Shown: positions 7,144 through 15,950, numbered from the stretch's first letter. The stretch: DNA of 23,649 nt from Gallionella sp. UBA4737 (GCA_002403995.1 DHIV01000057.1:1-23649), one strand, 5' to 3'. Notes: generated from the letters alone by a model not told the origin. Translations and numbers: made by a program.

Positions 7144-7985
7144 GCCTGCTAAACGACATTCCGCTATCCGCGCTGCATTTTTATCTGACCGCGCCCTATC
7201 CGTGCAGCTATCTGCGCGATCAGCAAGCACGCTCGCAAGTCGCCACTCCCGCATTGCTGATCGGTACACCGGTATATTCGGAGCTGGTACAACGCGGTTT
7301 CCGGCGCAGCGGAACCTACACCTATCGGCCGCATTGCGATAATTGCCAAGCCTGCGTCCCGTTGCGTATATCGGCACAGCAATTTGCAGCCAATCGCTCA
7401 CAGAAGCGCGCATGGAAGCAGCACGCGCATCTCGAGTCTACCTTGCACCCGTTGCATGACAACCCCGAATATTACGAACTCTATCAACGCTATCAGCGCG
7501 CACGCCACAAAGACGGCGGCATGGACAATGACGACCGCGAGTCGTATCAAAACTTTCTGCTGCAAAGCCATGTTGATTCGCTGCTGGTGGAATTCCGCGA
7601 GCCCTTCGACCGGGCTCAGGACAGGCAGGGCGTGCTGCGCATGGTCAGTGTGATCGACCTGCTCAGCGACGGTTTGTCCTCGGTGTATACCTTCTACGAA
7701 CCGGATCTGCCGCGTGCCCGTCTGGGGGTTTACAACGTGTTGTGGCAAATCGAGCTGTGCCGCAAACTCGGCCTGGATTTCGTCTATCTGGGATACTGGA
7801 TCGAAAACAGCCGTAAAATGGCTTACAAAACGCAATACCAGCCTGCACAAGGCTTGCTGGATGGCATATGGCGTGCATTCGACAAACCTGTCCTGAGTCC
7901 TCCGAATGCCTCGCCCTTCGATACCTCAGGAGGCTCAGCACAGGATACGCGGGGCATATCGAAGGGCGAAGGCGACCCCGCATGA
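7140..7985 (+). CDS. bpt: Aspartate/glutamate leucyltransferase Bpt (arginyltransferase family) with repeat-derived insert and tail
   Basis: Bpt-type enzymes attach Leu to proteins with N-terminal Asp or Glu, feeding the same N-degron route as Aat. Recognisable parts are TAPYPCSYL (18-25), the Cys pair in CDNCQACVPLR (66-75), DGLSSVYTFYEPDL (177-190) and FVYLGYWIENSRKMAYKTQY (214-233). It overlaps aat by four bases (ATGA), so translation is probably coupled. At 281 aa it is longer than the roughly 235-250 usual for the family. Two segments look foreign: PFDRAQDR at 155-162, and a low-complexity tail from about residue 249 to the end. Both coincide with palindromic repeats. The core enzyme appears intact. 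Confidence 0.92.
   Translation: MSLLNDIPLSALHFYLTAPYPCSYLRDQQARSQVATPALLIGTPVYSELVQRGFRRSGTYTYRPHCDNCQACVPLRISAQQFAANRSQKRAWKQHAHLESTLHPLHDNPEYYELYQRYQRARHKDGGMDNDDRESYQNFLLQSHVDSLLVEFREPFDRAQDRQGVLRMVSVIDLLSDGLSSVYTFYEPDLPRARLGVYNVLWQIELCRKLGLDFVYLGYWIENSRKMAYKTQYQPAQGLLDGIWRAFDKPVLSPPNASPFDTSGGSAQDTRGISKGEGDPA
7602..7625 (+). repeat. Short palindromic-family repeat inside bpt
   Basis: CCCTTCGACCGGGCTCAGG (7602-7620) plus ACAGG forms a 24-base in-frame insert encoding PFDRAQDR. It matches the gpsA insert at 17538-17561 apart from a central change and one extra base, which alters the encoded residues after Asp. Confidence 0.75.
7887..7969 (+). repeat. Interleaved inverted repeats at the 3' end of bpt
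   Basis: Arm A, CCTGTCCTGAGTCCTCC (7887-7903), pairs imperfectly with A' at 7929-7944. Arm B, TCGCCCTTCGATA (7911-7923), pairs perfectly with B', TATCGAAGGGCGA (7957-7969). The order A-B-A'-B' means the two hairpins exclude each other or form a pseudoknot. The block encodes most of the extra C-terminal tail of bpt and lies just before pyrD. Confidence 0.8.
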
Positions 7986-8019
7986 AATCAATAGTATCTT
8001 CCTCTGCGAAGTGCTAGCC

Positions 8020-9036
8020 ATGTATCCCTTGTTGCGCACCGCGTTGTTCCGGCTTGATCCGGAAACCGCGCATCATGTTACGCTCCAACTCCTGAATTTC
8101 TTGCAGGCAACCGGCTTGAGCGGCATGGTTGCGGGACGCATACCGGACGAACCGCGCACCGTGATGGGATTGACCTTCCCCAATCCTGTCGGCCTTGCCG
8201 CCGGACTGGACAAAAATGGCGACTGCATCAATGGGCTGGCGGCACTCGGTTTCGGTTTTATCGAAGTCGGCACCGTCACGCCACAACCACAGCCCGGTAA
8301 CCCGAAGCCGCGCCTGTTCCGCCTGCCGCAAGTCAACGCCATCATCAATCGCATGGGTTTTAACAATGCGGGTGTGGACAGGCTGATCGAGAACGTGAAG
8401 CGCGCTGAATATCGTGGCATCCTTGGCATAAACATCGGCAAGAATGCCAACACCCCGATCGAGAAGGCGGCGGACGATTACCTGATTTGCCTGCGCAAGG
8501 TTTATGCGCACGCCAGCTACGTTGCGGTCAACATTTCATCCCCCAACACCAAGAACCTGCGCCAATTGCAGGGAAAGGATGCACTGGACGGTCTGTTGAC
8601 ACAGCTCAAGACTGAACAGCAACAGCTAGCCGAGATACATGGCAAATATGTGCCCATCGCATTGAAGATCGCACCGGATATGGAGAGCGGACAAGTCATA
8701 TTAATAGCGCAACTACTGATGCGGCATCGCATCGACGCTGTGATCGCCACCAACACCACATTGTCGCGCGAGGGCGTGGAGAACCTGCCGCATGCCGAAG
8801 AAAGCGGCGGTCTGAGTGGCGCACCCTTGCGCGATAAATCCACCGGGGTGATCCGTCAGCTTGCTGCTGAACTGCAAGGCTCATTGCCCATCATCGGCGT
8901 AGGCGGCATTTTAAGCGGTACGGACGCTGCCGATAAAATCCGCGCCGGCGCGGCATTGGTACAGTTGTATAGCGGTTTGATTTATCGCGGCCCGGCGCTG
9001 GTAGCAGAAAGCTGTGCGGCAACTCGCGCCATCTGA
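8020..9036 (+). CDS. pyrD: Dihydroorotate dehydrogenase (quinone), class 2
   Basis: PyrD oxidises dihydroorotate to orotate in pyrimidine synthesis. Class 2 enzymes use FMN, pass electrons to quinones and associate with the inner membrane through an N-terminal helix pair. The start MYPLLRTALFRLDPETAHHV gives 338 aa, close to the 336 of E. coli, and keeps the amphipathic N-terminus that marks class 2. Further landmarks are GLAAGLDKNGDCINGL (58-73), RMGFNNAG (111-118), the catalytic serine in NISSPNTKNLR (Ser174 likely), IATNTTLSREG and the FMN-phosphate loop IIGVGGI. An in-frame extension upstream runs back through the bpt repeat and is not credible. It starts 34 bases after bpt, so it may be read from the aat-bpt transcript. 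Confidence 0.95.
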   Translation: MYPLLRTALFRLDPETAHHVTLQLLNFLQATGLSGMVAGRIPDEPRTVMGLTFPNPVGLAAGLDKNGDCINGLAALGFGFIEVGTVTPQPQPGNPKPRLFRLPQVNAIINRMGFNNAGVDRLIENVKRAEYRGILGINIGKNANTPIEKAADDYLICLRKVYAHASYVAVNISSPNTKNLRQLQGKDALDGLLTQLKTEQQQLAEIHGKYVPIALKIAPDMESGQVILIAQLLMRHRIDAVIATNTTLSREGVENLPHAEESGGLSGAPLRDKSTGVIRQLAAELQGSLPIIGVGGILSGTDAADKIRAGAALVQLYSGLIYRGPALVAESCAATRAI

Positions 9037-9161
9037 GCCTGTCCAATCATGGCAGTTGATGCATGCGCTCGAGCAAAGGATAGGGCAAGCCTTGCGAACC
9101 TGCAGATGGAAAAGCAGCCCATAATCATAAGAACCGGGCTGGAGGCGGGCTGGCTATCTAT

Positions 9162-9207
9162 TATATTAGAATATGCTAATATATGTGATATACTGTGAAT
9201 CACAGAT
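9162..9207 (+). promoter_or_regulatory. Promoter and palindromic operators upstream of the RND operon
   Basis: TATATTAG (9162-9169) and CTAATATA (9176-9183) form a perfect 8-base inverted repeat around AATATG. It overlaps the probable -35 region and spacer of a -10 box TATACT (9189-9194). A second palindrome, CTGTGAATCACAG (9193-9205), overlaps the -10 and the start region. Both positions suit a repressor of the downstream RND genes. The ATTAG-N6-CTAAT layout resembles sites of ArsR/BigR/YgaV-type regulators, but no regulator gene lies in the window, so its identity is a guess. Confidence 0.6.
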
Positions 9208-9219
9208 GAGGTACGCATA

Positions 9220-10233
9220 ATGAAAAAGTCCTGGATTTATTATTTATTGCTGTTGGGCACAGCAACTGCCCAAGCAAACGACACGATCGCGGTTGCGCCG
9301 GTTCAATATCGCGAGGTGGAGCAGACTTACAGTGTCGAAGGCCTGGTGGAGGCGACAAGACTATCCACGGTATCTGCTCAAATCAGCGGGCGCATCAAGG
9401 AAATCAATTTTGATGTTGGCAGCCACGTCAATAAAGGGCAAGTGATTTTACGAATCGATGAGCGCGAGACCGCGCAAGCCTTGGCGGGAAGCAACGCGCA
9501 GGTGTTGCAGGCGCAAGCCACTCTGCAGAATGCCAAAGCGAGTTACGAACGCTCCAAACAATTATTCGAGCAAAAGTTCATCAGCCTGGCGGCCTTGGAC
9601 AAGGCACAGGCCGATTATCAGGTGGCGAGGGCGCAAGCCGCCGCCAGCGAAGCGGCCGCGGGTCAAGCCAGCCTTGCGCATGGCTATAGTGCCGTAGTGG
9701 CGCCATACAGCGGTGTGGTCGCTGCACGTCTGGTGGAAGTGGGCGAGATGGTTGTGCCCGGGAAACCCATGATGGTCGGCTTTGATCCGGCGGAGATGCG
9801 CGTGGTGGTGAGTGTGCCGCAGTACAAGCTGCCGGACATCGGCGCGCAACCAAAAGTCATGGTGGAAGTGCCTTCCCTGAGCCGATGGGTCAAGGCGGCA
9901 TCGACCATGGTGCAGCCGCTCGCCGATGCGCGCACTCACAGCACGCAAGTGCGGGTATATCTGCCGGCCAACGAACCAGGGGTATATCCGGGGATGTTCG
10001 TCCGCGCGCATTTTGTGGTGGGTAAAGCCAACCGGTTGGTGATACCAGCCAGCGCGGTATTGCATCGCAGCGAGGTGGTGGCAGTCTATGTCGTCGATGA
10101 AAAAGGCGGGGTGAAATTGCGCCAGGTGCGATTGGGCGAAGCAACTGCCGATGGCGCAGTAGAAGTGCTGGCCGGGCTGAATCCCGGCGAACAAGTGGCC
10201 CTGGATCCGATCAAGGCGGGCATTAAACAGTAA
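9220..10233 (+). CDS. RND efflux periplasmic adaptor (membrane fusion protein)
   Basis: This adaptor bridges an inner-membrane RND pump to an outer-membrane channel. At 337 aa it is short for the family but complete. A signal peptide is visible (MKKSWIYYLLLLGTATAQA, cleavage about residue 19). It is followed by a barrel-sandwich half-motif (VSAQISGRIKEINFDVGSHV, about 48-67), an alpha-hairpin rich in Ala, Gln and Lys (about 85-145), the second lipoyl half (VVAPYSGVVAARLVEVGEMV) and beta-barrel/membrane-proximal regions ending with LNPGEQVALD. The Shine-Dalgarno GATGAGG lies about ten bases before ATG. It is the first gene of the operon with the pump, after the palindromic promoter. No outer-membrane factor gene is seen here. 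Confidence 0.92.
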   Translation: MKKSWIYYLLLLGTATAQANDTIAVAPVQYREVEQTYSVEGLVEATRLSTVSAQISGRIKEINFDVGSHVNKGQVILRIDERETAQALAGSNAQVLQAQATLQNAKASYERSKQLFEQKFISLAALDKAQADYQVARAQAAASEAAAGQASLAHGYSAVVAPYSGVVAARLVEVGEMVVPGKPMMVGFDPAEMRVVVSVPQYKLPDIGAQPKVMVEVPSLSRWVKAASTMVQPLADARTHSTQVRVYLPANEPGVYPGMFVRAHFVVGKANRLVIPASAVLHRSEVVAVYVVDEKGGVKLRQVRLGEATADGAVEVLAGLNPGEQVALDPIKAGIKQ

Positions 10234-10318
10234 TCGAAATATTGAAGACCAAGGCCAGCAGCTGTAACTCAAACTGCAGCACTGGAGCTTCACCTTTATA
10301 ACGGGATTTGAAAAAGGC

Positions 10319-13300
10319 ATGGGTATTTCAGGACGTATCGCCAAATATTTCTTGCACTCGCAAATGACCCCGCTGCTGGCGCTGGTCGCTGTGCTGCTGG
10401 GCACGTTCGCGGTAATGGTGACACCGCGCGAGGAAGAACCGCAGATCAATGTGACCATGGCGAACGTGCTGATCGCCTATCCGGGTGCTTCGGCCAGGGA
10501 TGTCGCACAAACCGTAGCCACGCCAGCCGAACAAGTGTTGTCGCAGATCGCCGGAGTGGATCATGTCTATTCGGTGTCGCAACCAGGCATGGCGATCATA
10601 ACCGTGCAGTTCAAGGTCGGTGAAGCGCATGTGCCATCGCTGGTCAAGTTGTATGACGTGCTGAACTCGCATGCGGATTGGCTGCCGGCCACGCTGGGTG
10701 TGTTGCCGCCCATCATCAAAGCCAAGGGCATAGACGATGTGCCGGTGGTTGCGCTGACGCTGTGGCGCGATCAGGCAGTAGGCGGCGGCATCGAACTGAC
10801 CCAGGTGGCGCACGCAATCGAGGCGGAACTGAAGCGTGTCCCCGGTACACGCGAAGTCACCACGCTGGGCGCGACCCAGCGCATGGTGCGGGTGTTGCTC
10901 AATCCGGAAAGCCTGAATGCTTTTCAACTCACCATGCAGGACGTGCGCGCCGCTTTGCAGTCCGCCAATGTGTCGCAGAACGCCGGCAACCTGGTGCAGA
11001 ACAATCGCGAAGTGTTGGTGCAAACCGGCAGTTTCCTGAGCGATGCCAACGAAGTGAAACAGCTGGTGATTGGGGTGTCGGACGGCAGGCCGGTATTTTT
11101 GCGCGATATCGCCGAAGTGCAGGATGGAGCGGACCAGCCGAGCAGTTACGTATGGCTGGGAACGGGGCCCGCCGCATCCGACAAGCAGATCAAGGCAAAG
11201 GGAGAATTCACCGCGGTGACGCTGGCAATCACCAAGAAGCCGGGCGCGAATGCGGTGGAAATCGCCGAGAAGCTGCTGGCACGAGTGGATGAATTGAAGG
11301 GAAGTATCATCCCGGCAGATGTGCATGTCAGCACCACGCGCAACTATGGCGAAACTGCAAACGACAAGGCGATGAAGCTGATCAAGAAGCTGGTGTTCGC
11401 CACGGCTGCGGTGGTCGTGCTGGTGTGGTTCACCATGGGCCGGCGCGAGGCTTTCGTGGTCGGCATCGCCGTGCTGTTGACTCTGGCAGCGACCTTGTTC
11501 GCATCATGGGCGTATGGATTCACGTTGAATCGCGTATCGCTGTTCGCGCTGATCTTCTCCATCGGTATTCTGGTGGATGACGCGATCGTGGTGGTCGAGA
11601 ACATCCATCGCCGCCGCGCTCTTGCAAGCCACCAGCCGCTGTCGGAAATCATTCCGGAAGCGGTGGACGAAGTGGGCAGCCCGACCATACTCGCCACCCT
11701 TACGGTGATTGCCGCGTTGTTGCCGATGGCCTTCGTCAGCGGACTGATGGGGCCGTATATGAGCCCGATCCCGATCAATGCCAGCATGGGCATGCTGATC
11801 TCGCTGGCCGTGGCGTTCGTCATCACGCCCTGGCTGGTGTTGCGCTTTGCCGGTGCGCAACACGAGGTGCTGCAGGATGAACGCGATACCAGAATCCATC
11901 GCTTCTTTAAAAAGTATCTGACCCCGTTTCTGAATGGGATGCACGGCAAGCCGGCGCGGCGCAAATTGTGGCTGACCATCCTGGGCGGATTGCTGCTGGC
12001 CGTATCGCTGGGCTTGGTGAAATTGGTGATTCTGAAAATGCTGCCGTTTGACAACAAGTCGGAGTTCCAGATTGTCGTGGATATGCCTGCCGGCACACCG
12101 TTGGAGCAGACCGGTGCAGTGCTGCATGACGTCGGCGGCTATCTGGCGACCGTGCCGGAAGTCACCGATTATGAGGCCTATGCCGGCACGGCTTCGCCGA
12201 TCAATTTCAATGGCCTGGTGCGGCAGTACTATTTGCGCAGCGCTGCCGAGCAAGGCGATATCCAGGTGAACTTGCGCGACAAGCATAATCGCAGCCGCAG
12301 CAGCCATGAGATAGCCAGCGCCGCGCTGGAGCCGATACAAAAGATCGCCAGGACCTGGGGCGCGAATGTAAAGATCGTCGAAGTGCCGCCCGGCCCGCCG
12401 GTGATGTCGCCCATCGTCGCGGAAATATACGGGCCGGATTACTCAGGCGCGCGCAAAGTAGCGGGCAAGGTGCGCGAACAATTCGGCAAAACTGCGGACA
12501 TCGTCGGCATAGACGATACTGTCACGGAGCCCGCACCGAAGTTGTTGTTGCAGGTATTGCAGAGCAAGGCGGTATTGCTCGGGGTCGCGCCGCGGGATAT
12601 CGTCGATGTGATCGCTGTCGCGTTGTCCGGGCAGGATGTCACTTCGCTGCACGATGCTGACGCGAAATATGCGCCGCCTTTGCGCATCGGCCTGCCCGCT
12701 GAAAGCCGCAGCCGCATCGATGAAGTGCTGAAACTCAAAGTCAGGGCTAGAGACGGAGTGCTGGTGCCGCTTTCAGAAGTGGTGCAAGTGATTACCATGC
12801 AGCGCGATTACCCGATCTACCACAAGGATTTGCTGCCGGTGGTGTATGTGTTCGGCGACATGGCGGGCAAGCTGGACAGCCCGCTGTACGGCATGTTCGG
12901 CATCAACGGCAAAGTGAGCAACATACCGCTGGAACAAGGCGGGAAACTGGAAAGCTATTTCTTCAAACAGCCCAGCGACCCTTATGCGGGTTATGCGCTG
13001 AAGTGGGACGGCGAATGGCAGGTGACTTTCGAGACTTTCCGCGACATGGGCATCGCTTACGGCGTGGGTTTGCTGTTGATCTACCTGCTGGTGGTGGCGC
13101 AGTTCAAATCCTACCTTGTGCCGCTGGTCATCATGGCGCCGATCCCGCTCACCATCATCGGCGTGATGCCGGGACATGCGCTGCTGGGCAGCCAGTTCAC
13201 CGCGACCTCGATGATAGGCATGATCGCGCTGGCGGGCATCATCGTGCGCAACTCGATACTGCTGGTGGACTTCATCAATATGCAGATACGCGACGGGGTA

Positions 13301-13519
13301 GACCCGCAACATGCGGTGATCGCGGCGGCGAGCGCCCGCGCCAAACCGATAATCCTGACCGGCCTGGCAGCCATGCTGGGCGCGCTGTTCATACTGGATG
13401 ATCCGATTTTCAACGGCCTGGCCATTTCGTTGATATTCGGGATTCTGGTTTCCACAGTGCTGACGCTGGTGGTCATACCGGTGTTGTATTACGCCACCCT
13501 GTACAAAAAATTCCAGTAA
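10319..13519 (+). CDS. RND-superfamily efflux pump permease
   Basis: A 1066-residue inner-membrane proton-driven transporter with the usual RND layout: two repeats, each with one membrane helix, a large periplasmic loop and further helices. Landmarks are an N-terminal segment ending in PREEEPQINVTMANVLIAYP, the TM4 motif GILVDDAIVVVENIHRR with the proton-relay Asp420-Asp421, and a C-terminal AGIIVRNSILLVDFINMQIR. The Asp-Asp pair favours a drug or small-organic type pump rather than a clear heavy-metal type, but the substrate cannot be named. The ATG follows GAAAAAGGC. It begins 85 bases after the adaptor and is followed 34 bases later by a DUF2892 gene, so the three form an operon. Confidence 0.93.
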   Translation: MGISGRIAKYFLHSQMTPLLALVAVLLGTFAVMVTPREEEPQINVTMANVLIAYPGASARDVAQTVATPAEQVLSQIAGVDHVYSVSQPGMAIITVQFKVGEAHVPSLVKLYDVLNSHADWLPATLGVLPPIIKAKGIDDVPVVALTLWRDQAVGGGIELTQVAHAIEAELKRVPGTREVTTLGATQRMVRVLLNPESLNAFQLTMQDVRAALQSANVSQNAGNLVQNNREVLVQTGSFLSDANEVKQLVIGVSDGRPVFLRDIAEVQDGADQPSSYVWLGTGPAASDKQIKAKGEFTAVTLAITKKPGANAVEIAEKLLARVDELKGSIIPADVHVSTTRNYGETANDKAMKLIKKLVFATAAVVVLVWFTMGRREAFVVGIAVLLTLAATLFASWAYGFTLNRVSLFALIFSIGILVDDAIVVVENIHRRRALASHQPLSEIIPEAVDEVGSPTILATLTVIAALLPMAFVSGLMGPYMSPIPINASMGMLISLAVAFVITPWLVLRFAGAQHEVLQDERDTRIHRFFKKYLTPFLNGMHGKPARRKLWLTILGGLLLAVSLGLVKLVILKMLPFDNKSEFQIVVDMPAGTPLEQTGAVLHDVGGYLATVPEVTDYEAYAGTASPINFNGLVRQYYLRSAAEQGDIQVNLRDKHNRSRSSHEIASAALEPIQKIARTWGANVKIVEVPPGPPVMSPIVAEIYGPDYSGARKVAGKVREQFGKTADIVGIDDTVTEPAPKLLLQVLQSKAVLLGVAPRDIVDVIAVALSGQDVTSLHDADAKYAPPLRIGLPAESRSRIDEVLKLKVRARDGVLVPLSEVVQVITMQRDYPIYHKDLLPVVYVFGDMAGKLDSPLYGMFGINGKVSNIPLEQGGKLESYFFKQPSDPYAGYALKWDGEWQVTFETFRDMGIAYGVGLLLIYLLVVAQFKSYLVPLVIMAPIPLTIIGVMPGHALLGSQFTATSMIGMIALAGIIVRNSILLVDFINMQIRDGVDPQHAVIAAASARAKPIILTGLAAMLGALFILDDPIFNGLAISLIFGILVSTVLTLVVIPVLYYATLYKKFQ

Positions 13520-13553
13520 AATCAGTTCCACTCAACTAAAGGAGTTTCAAAGC

Positions 13554-13766
13554 ATGAATGCAGAACGCATCGTTCGTATCGTCGCCGGCTTTTTCATTTT
13601 GCTGTCGCTGTCGCTGGGATTGGAAGCCAGCCCGATATTCGTGAGCAAATACTTTTTATTCTTCACCGCTTTCGTTGGTCTGAATCTGTTCCAAAGCGGC
13701 TTTACGCAGATCTGTCCGCTGAATAATATTCTCGCCAAGTTCGGTATAAAAAGCAGTTCGTGTTAA
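13554..13766 (+). CDS. Small DUF2892 membrane protein (YgaP transmembrane-like)
   Basis: A 70-aa protein with two hydrophobic segments (about 8-27 and 30-48) and a short polar end with CPLNNILAKFG. The opening MNAERIVRIVAGFFILLSLS matches the DUF2892 style found as the membrane part of YgaP-like sulfurtransferases. A good ribosome site (AAAGGAG) precedes the ATG. It closes the RND operon and overlaps the next gene's GTG start by seven bases. Stand-alone DUF2892 proteins are often placed with sulfur-handling or ArsR-controlled genes. Its function here is not known. Confidence 0.82.
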   Translation: MNAERIVRIVAGFFILLSLSLGLEASPIFVSKYFLFFTAFVGLNLFQSGFTQICPLNNILAKFGIKSSSC

Positions 13767-15559
13767 GCAAAACACACCAGCCGATCAGGCTGGTAAATTT
13801 CGATCTTGCCCACATCAGCTTGGCCTTGGTTGGTCTGATGTGGGTTTTCCCTTTTTTGTACTATCGCCATGAAAATCCGCTGACTACATTTGACCAGGAA
13901 TGGTGGAGCGCGATATTGGGCGTATCGGCATTCTCGGTTTTTGCCGCCCGTGATTTCTGGCAGCGGCCTGAAATCCCCCGCATCGCGCAATTGCCCGCCG
14001 CACTGATCGGGATTGTGTTGCTGCAAATGTCCTTGGGGAAGATGGCCTATTTTGATCAAGCATGGCTGTACATTTTGTACCTGCTGTTCGCGGCTTTGTT
14101 AATGTTGCTGGGGGCAAGGTTGCGCGCTTGCTTTGGGATCGAAAAGCTGTCTATCGCATTGGCGTTTTTCTTATTGATAGGGGCCGAACTCAATGCCATG
14201 ATCGGTGCGCTGCAGCATTACCAATGGCACACTCCGCTGGATGCGGTGGTTGTGATGCAAACTTCTTCAAGCATATACGGGAATCTGGCACAACCCAACC
14301 ATTTCGCTGATTACATCGCATTGGGCATGATTTCATTGGGATTGCTGTTTCAACAGCGCAAGCTCAATCCGGTCTATGTGATTCTGCTGTCCGTGCCGCT
14401 GCTATTTGCGATGACGCTGAGCGGTTCGCGCAGTTCGTGGCTGTATCTGCTGCTGATGGTTTTCCTGGCATGGTGGTCGGCGCGGGGTAATGCGGCGTTG
14501 CGACCATTGTTGCGATATAGCGTGCTGCTGGTTGTCGGGTTCGGACTGATGCATCTGATCGTGCAAATGTCGTTTATGGCCGGAGCGGATAGCGGCACCA
14601 CTACCGTGCAGCGTTTGCTGGCTTATAATGGGGGTGGAGATACCGGCGGCAGCATACGCTTGTATCTGTGGCACGAGGCGTGGCTGATGTTCATGCAGTT
14701 TCCGATGTTGGGGGCGGGCTTCGGGCAGTTTGCCTGGCATCACTTTCAGCTGTTGCCGCTGTTGCAAGCTAGCAATATTTCAGGACTTTACAACAATGCT
14801 CATAACCTGGTTTTTCAGCTTGCTGCGGAGGCAGGCATCGCAGGATTGCTGGCGTTGTTTGTGTCGATGGGAATTTGGTTTTATGGTCTAAGGCGTGCGA
14901 CGCTGAGTGCGTCGCATTGGTGGGGTTATGCCGTGTTGGGTGTGCTGGCCATCCACAGTCTGCTCGAATATCCATTGTGGTACACCTATTTTTTGGCGGT
15001 TGCGGCGGTTCTGCTGGGGGCATTCGATGAAACACGCTATCGTCTGGCTCAGACTAATCTCTGGCGGATTTCGCTGATGGTGATATTGCTGCTGGGATTG
15101 TTGTCGCTGATACAGTTGCGCAGTGGTTACCAGAAACTGAAAGATGTACTGTCGATACCAATAGCCTCTGATAATGCAAAGTCGCGAATACGAGATGGTT
15201 TGCTTGCAATACAGCACGGCGGTTCGCCGCTGTCTCCTTATGCCGATCTGATATTCCTTGAGTACGCCGAGGTGAATGCTGATCAGATCAAACAAAAACT
15301 CGCCCTGGGCTCCAATGTCATGCGCTTCATACCAAGCGCTACGGCGGTTTATCGTCAAGCATTTTTCCTGGCGCAGGACGGTCAGCTGGATCAAGCCAGG
15401 CAGCTTTTGGAGCAGGCCATCTGGTCATATCCGGAAAATGGCAATGCGCATCAACTGTTAGTGAGTTTGGCACAGAAAGACCCCGCGCATTTTTCGGCTC
15501 TGTTAGAATTTGCTGTCCAAAAAGAACAGGAGCATGCCCGTGCAGTTCGTCATCAATAA
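13760..15559 (+). CDS. PglL-like O-oligosaccharyltransferase / Wzy-family polymerase
   Basis: A 599-residue polytopic membrane protein of the Wzy/WaaL/PglL superfamily, which moves lipid-linked glycans onto lipid A, other glycans or pilin-type proteins in the periplasm. About 11-13 hydrophobic segments fill residues 15-450. The loop with SSSIYGNLAQPNHFADYIAL (about 173-192) and a later periplasmic loop with YNNAHNLVFQLAAEAGIAGL are typical of PglL-type ligases. A soluble C-terminal region of about 120 residues looks TPR-like (GQLDQARQLLEQAIWSYPEN). The start is GTG within the preceding stop region; a downstream start cannot be excluded. The C-terminal end overlaps the rhodanese gene by 26 bases. 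Pilin glycosylation is a reasonable guess, with no partner gene here to test it. Confidence 0.8.
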   Translation: MLSKTHQPIRLVNFDLAHISLALVGLMWVFPFLYYRHENPLTTFDQEWWSAILGVSAFSVFAARDFWQRPEIPRIAQLPAALIGIVLLQMSLGKMAYFDQAWLYILYLLFAALLMLLGARLRACFGIEKLSIALAFFLLIGAELNAMIGALQHYQWHTPLDAVVVMQTSSSIYGNLAQPNHFADYIALGMISLGLLFQQRKLNPVYVILLSVPLLFAMTLSGSRSSWLYLLLMVFLAWWSARGNAALRPLLRYSVLLVVGFGLMHLIVQMSFMAGADSGTTTVQRLLAYNGGGDTGGSIRLYLWHEAWLMFMQFPMLGAGFGQFAWHHFQLLPLLQASNISGLYNNAHNLVFQLAAEAGIAGLLALFVSMGIWFYGLRRATLSASHWWGYAVLGVLAIHSLLEYPLWYTYFLAVAAVLLGAFDETRYRLAQTNLWRISLMVILLLGLLSLIQLRSGYQKLKDVLSIPIASDNAKSRIRDGLLAIQHGGSPLSPYADLIFLEYAEVNADQIKQKLALGSNVMRFIPSATAVYRQAFFLAQDGQLDQARQLLEQAIWSYPENGNAHQLLVSLAQKDPAHFSALLEFAVQKEQEHARAVRHQ

Positions 15560-15950
15560 TATCCTTCCCATCTCCCTCGCCGTGTTTAGCGGCATCATGC
15601 TGTTGTGGTCGTTGTTTGGAAATCGCTTTCGCGGTATCAAGGAAGTGAATTCTGCGGCAGCGCTGCAACTTATCAATCACAAGAATGCCGTCATACTGGA
15701 TGTGCGTGAGCCGAATGAATACGATGCCGGCCATGTTTTGAATTCCAAATTGATCCCATTGGGCAAGCTGAAAGAGCGCATGGGCGAATTGGAAAAGTAC
15801 AAGGAGCAACCCATCGTGGTGGTGTGCCGCAGCGGCAACCGTTCCGGAACAGCCTGTTTTTTGCTGGGCAAGCAAGGGTTTACCCAGGCCTACAATCTGG
15901 CGGGAGGCGTGCAGGCCTGGCAAAAAAACAATTTGCCACTGGAAAAATGA
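15534..15950 (+). CDS. Membrane-anchored rhodanese-like sulfurtransferase
   Basis: A 138-aa protein with an N-terminal membrane helix (about residues 8-27) and a single rhodanese domain (about 36-136). The domain carries DVREPNEYDAGHV (57-69) and the active-site loop CRSGNRS with the persulfide-forming Cys98. The start at 15534 follows AACAGGAGC, a good ribosome site, and lies inside the end of the upstream ligase gene. The stop overlaps the grxC start (ATGA). The order rhodanese, glutaredoxin, SecB is a common proteobacterial cluster. The domain faces either side of the inner membrane depending on helix orientation, which I cannot settle. Confidence 0.9.
   Translation: MPVQFVINNILPISLAVFSGIMLLWSLFGNRFRGIKEVNSAAALQLINHKNAVILDVREPNEYDAGHVLNSKLIPLGKLKERMGELEKYKEQPIVVVCRSGNRSGTACFLLGKQGFTQAYNLAGGVQAWQKNNLPLEK

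Noticed and set aside
7906..8019. 38-codon N-terminal extension of pyrD
   Set aside because: It reads back through the bpt 3' repeat. The ATG at 8020 restores the usual length and N-terminal helix of class 2 PyrD.
9162..9205. CRP-type site at CTGTGAATCACAG
   Set aside because: The spacing between TGTGA and TCACA is one base rather than the six of a CRP site, so I keep it only as an unassigned palindrome.
10328..12340. Long minus-strand open frames opposite the RND pump gene
   Set aside because: They are shadows of a GC-rich coding strand. Their sequences are His/Gln/Arg-rich with no family resemblance, while the plus strand encodes a clear RND permease.
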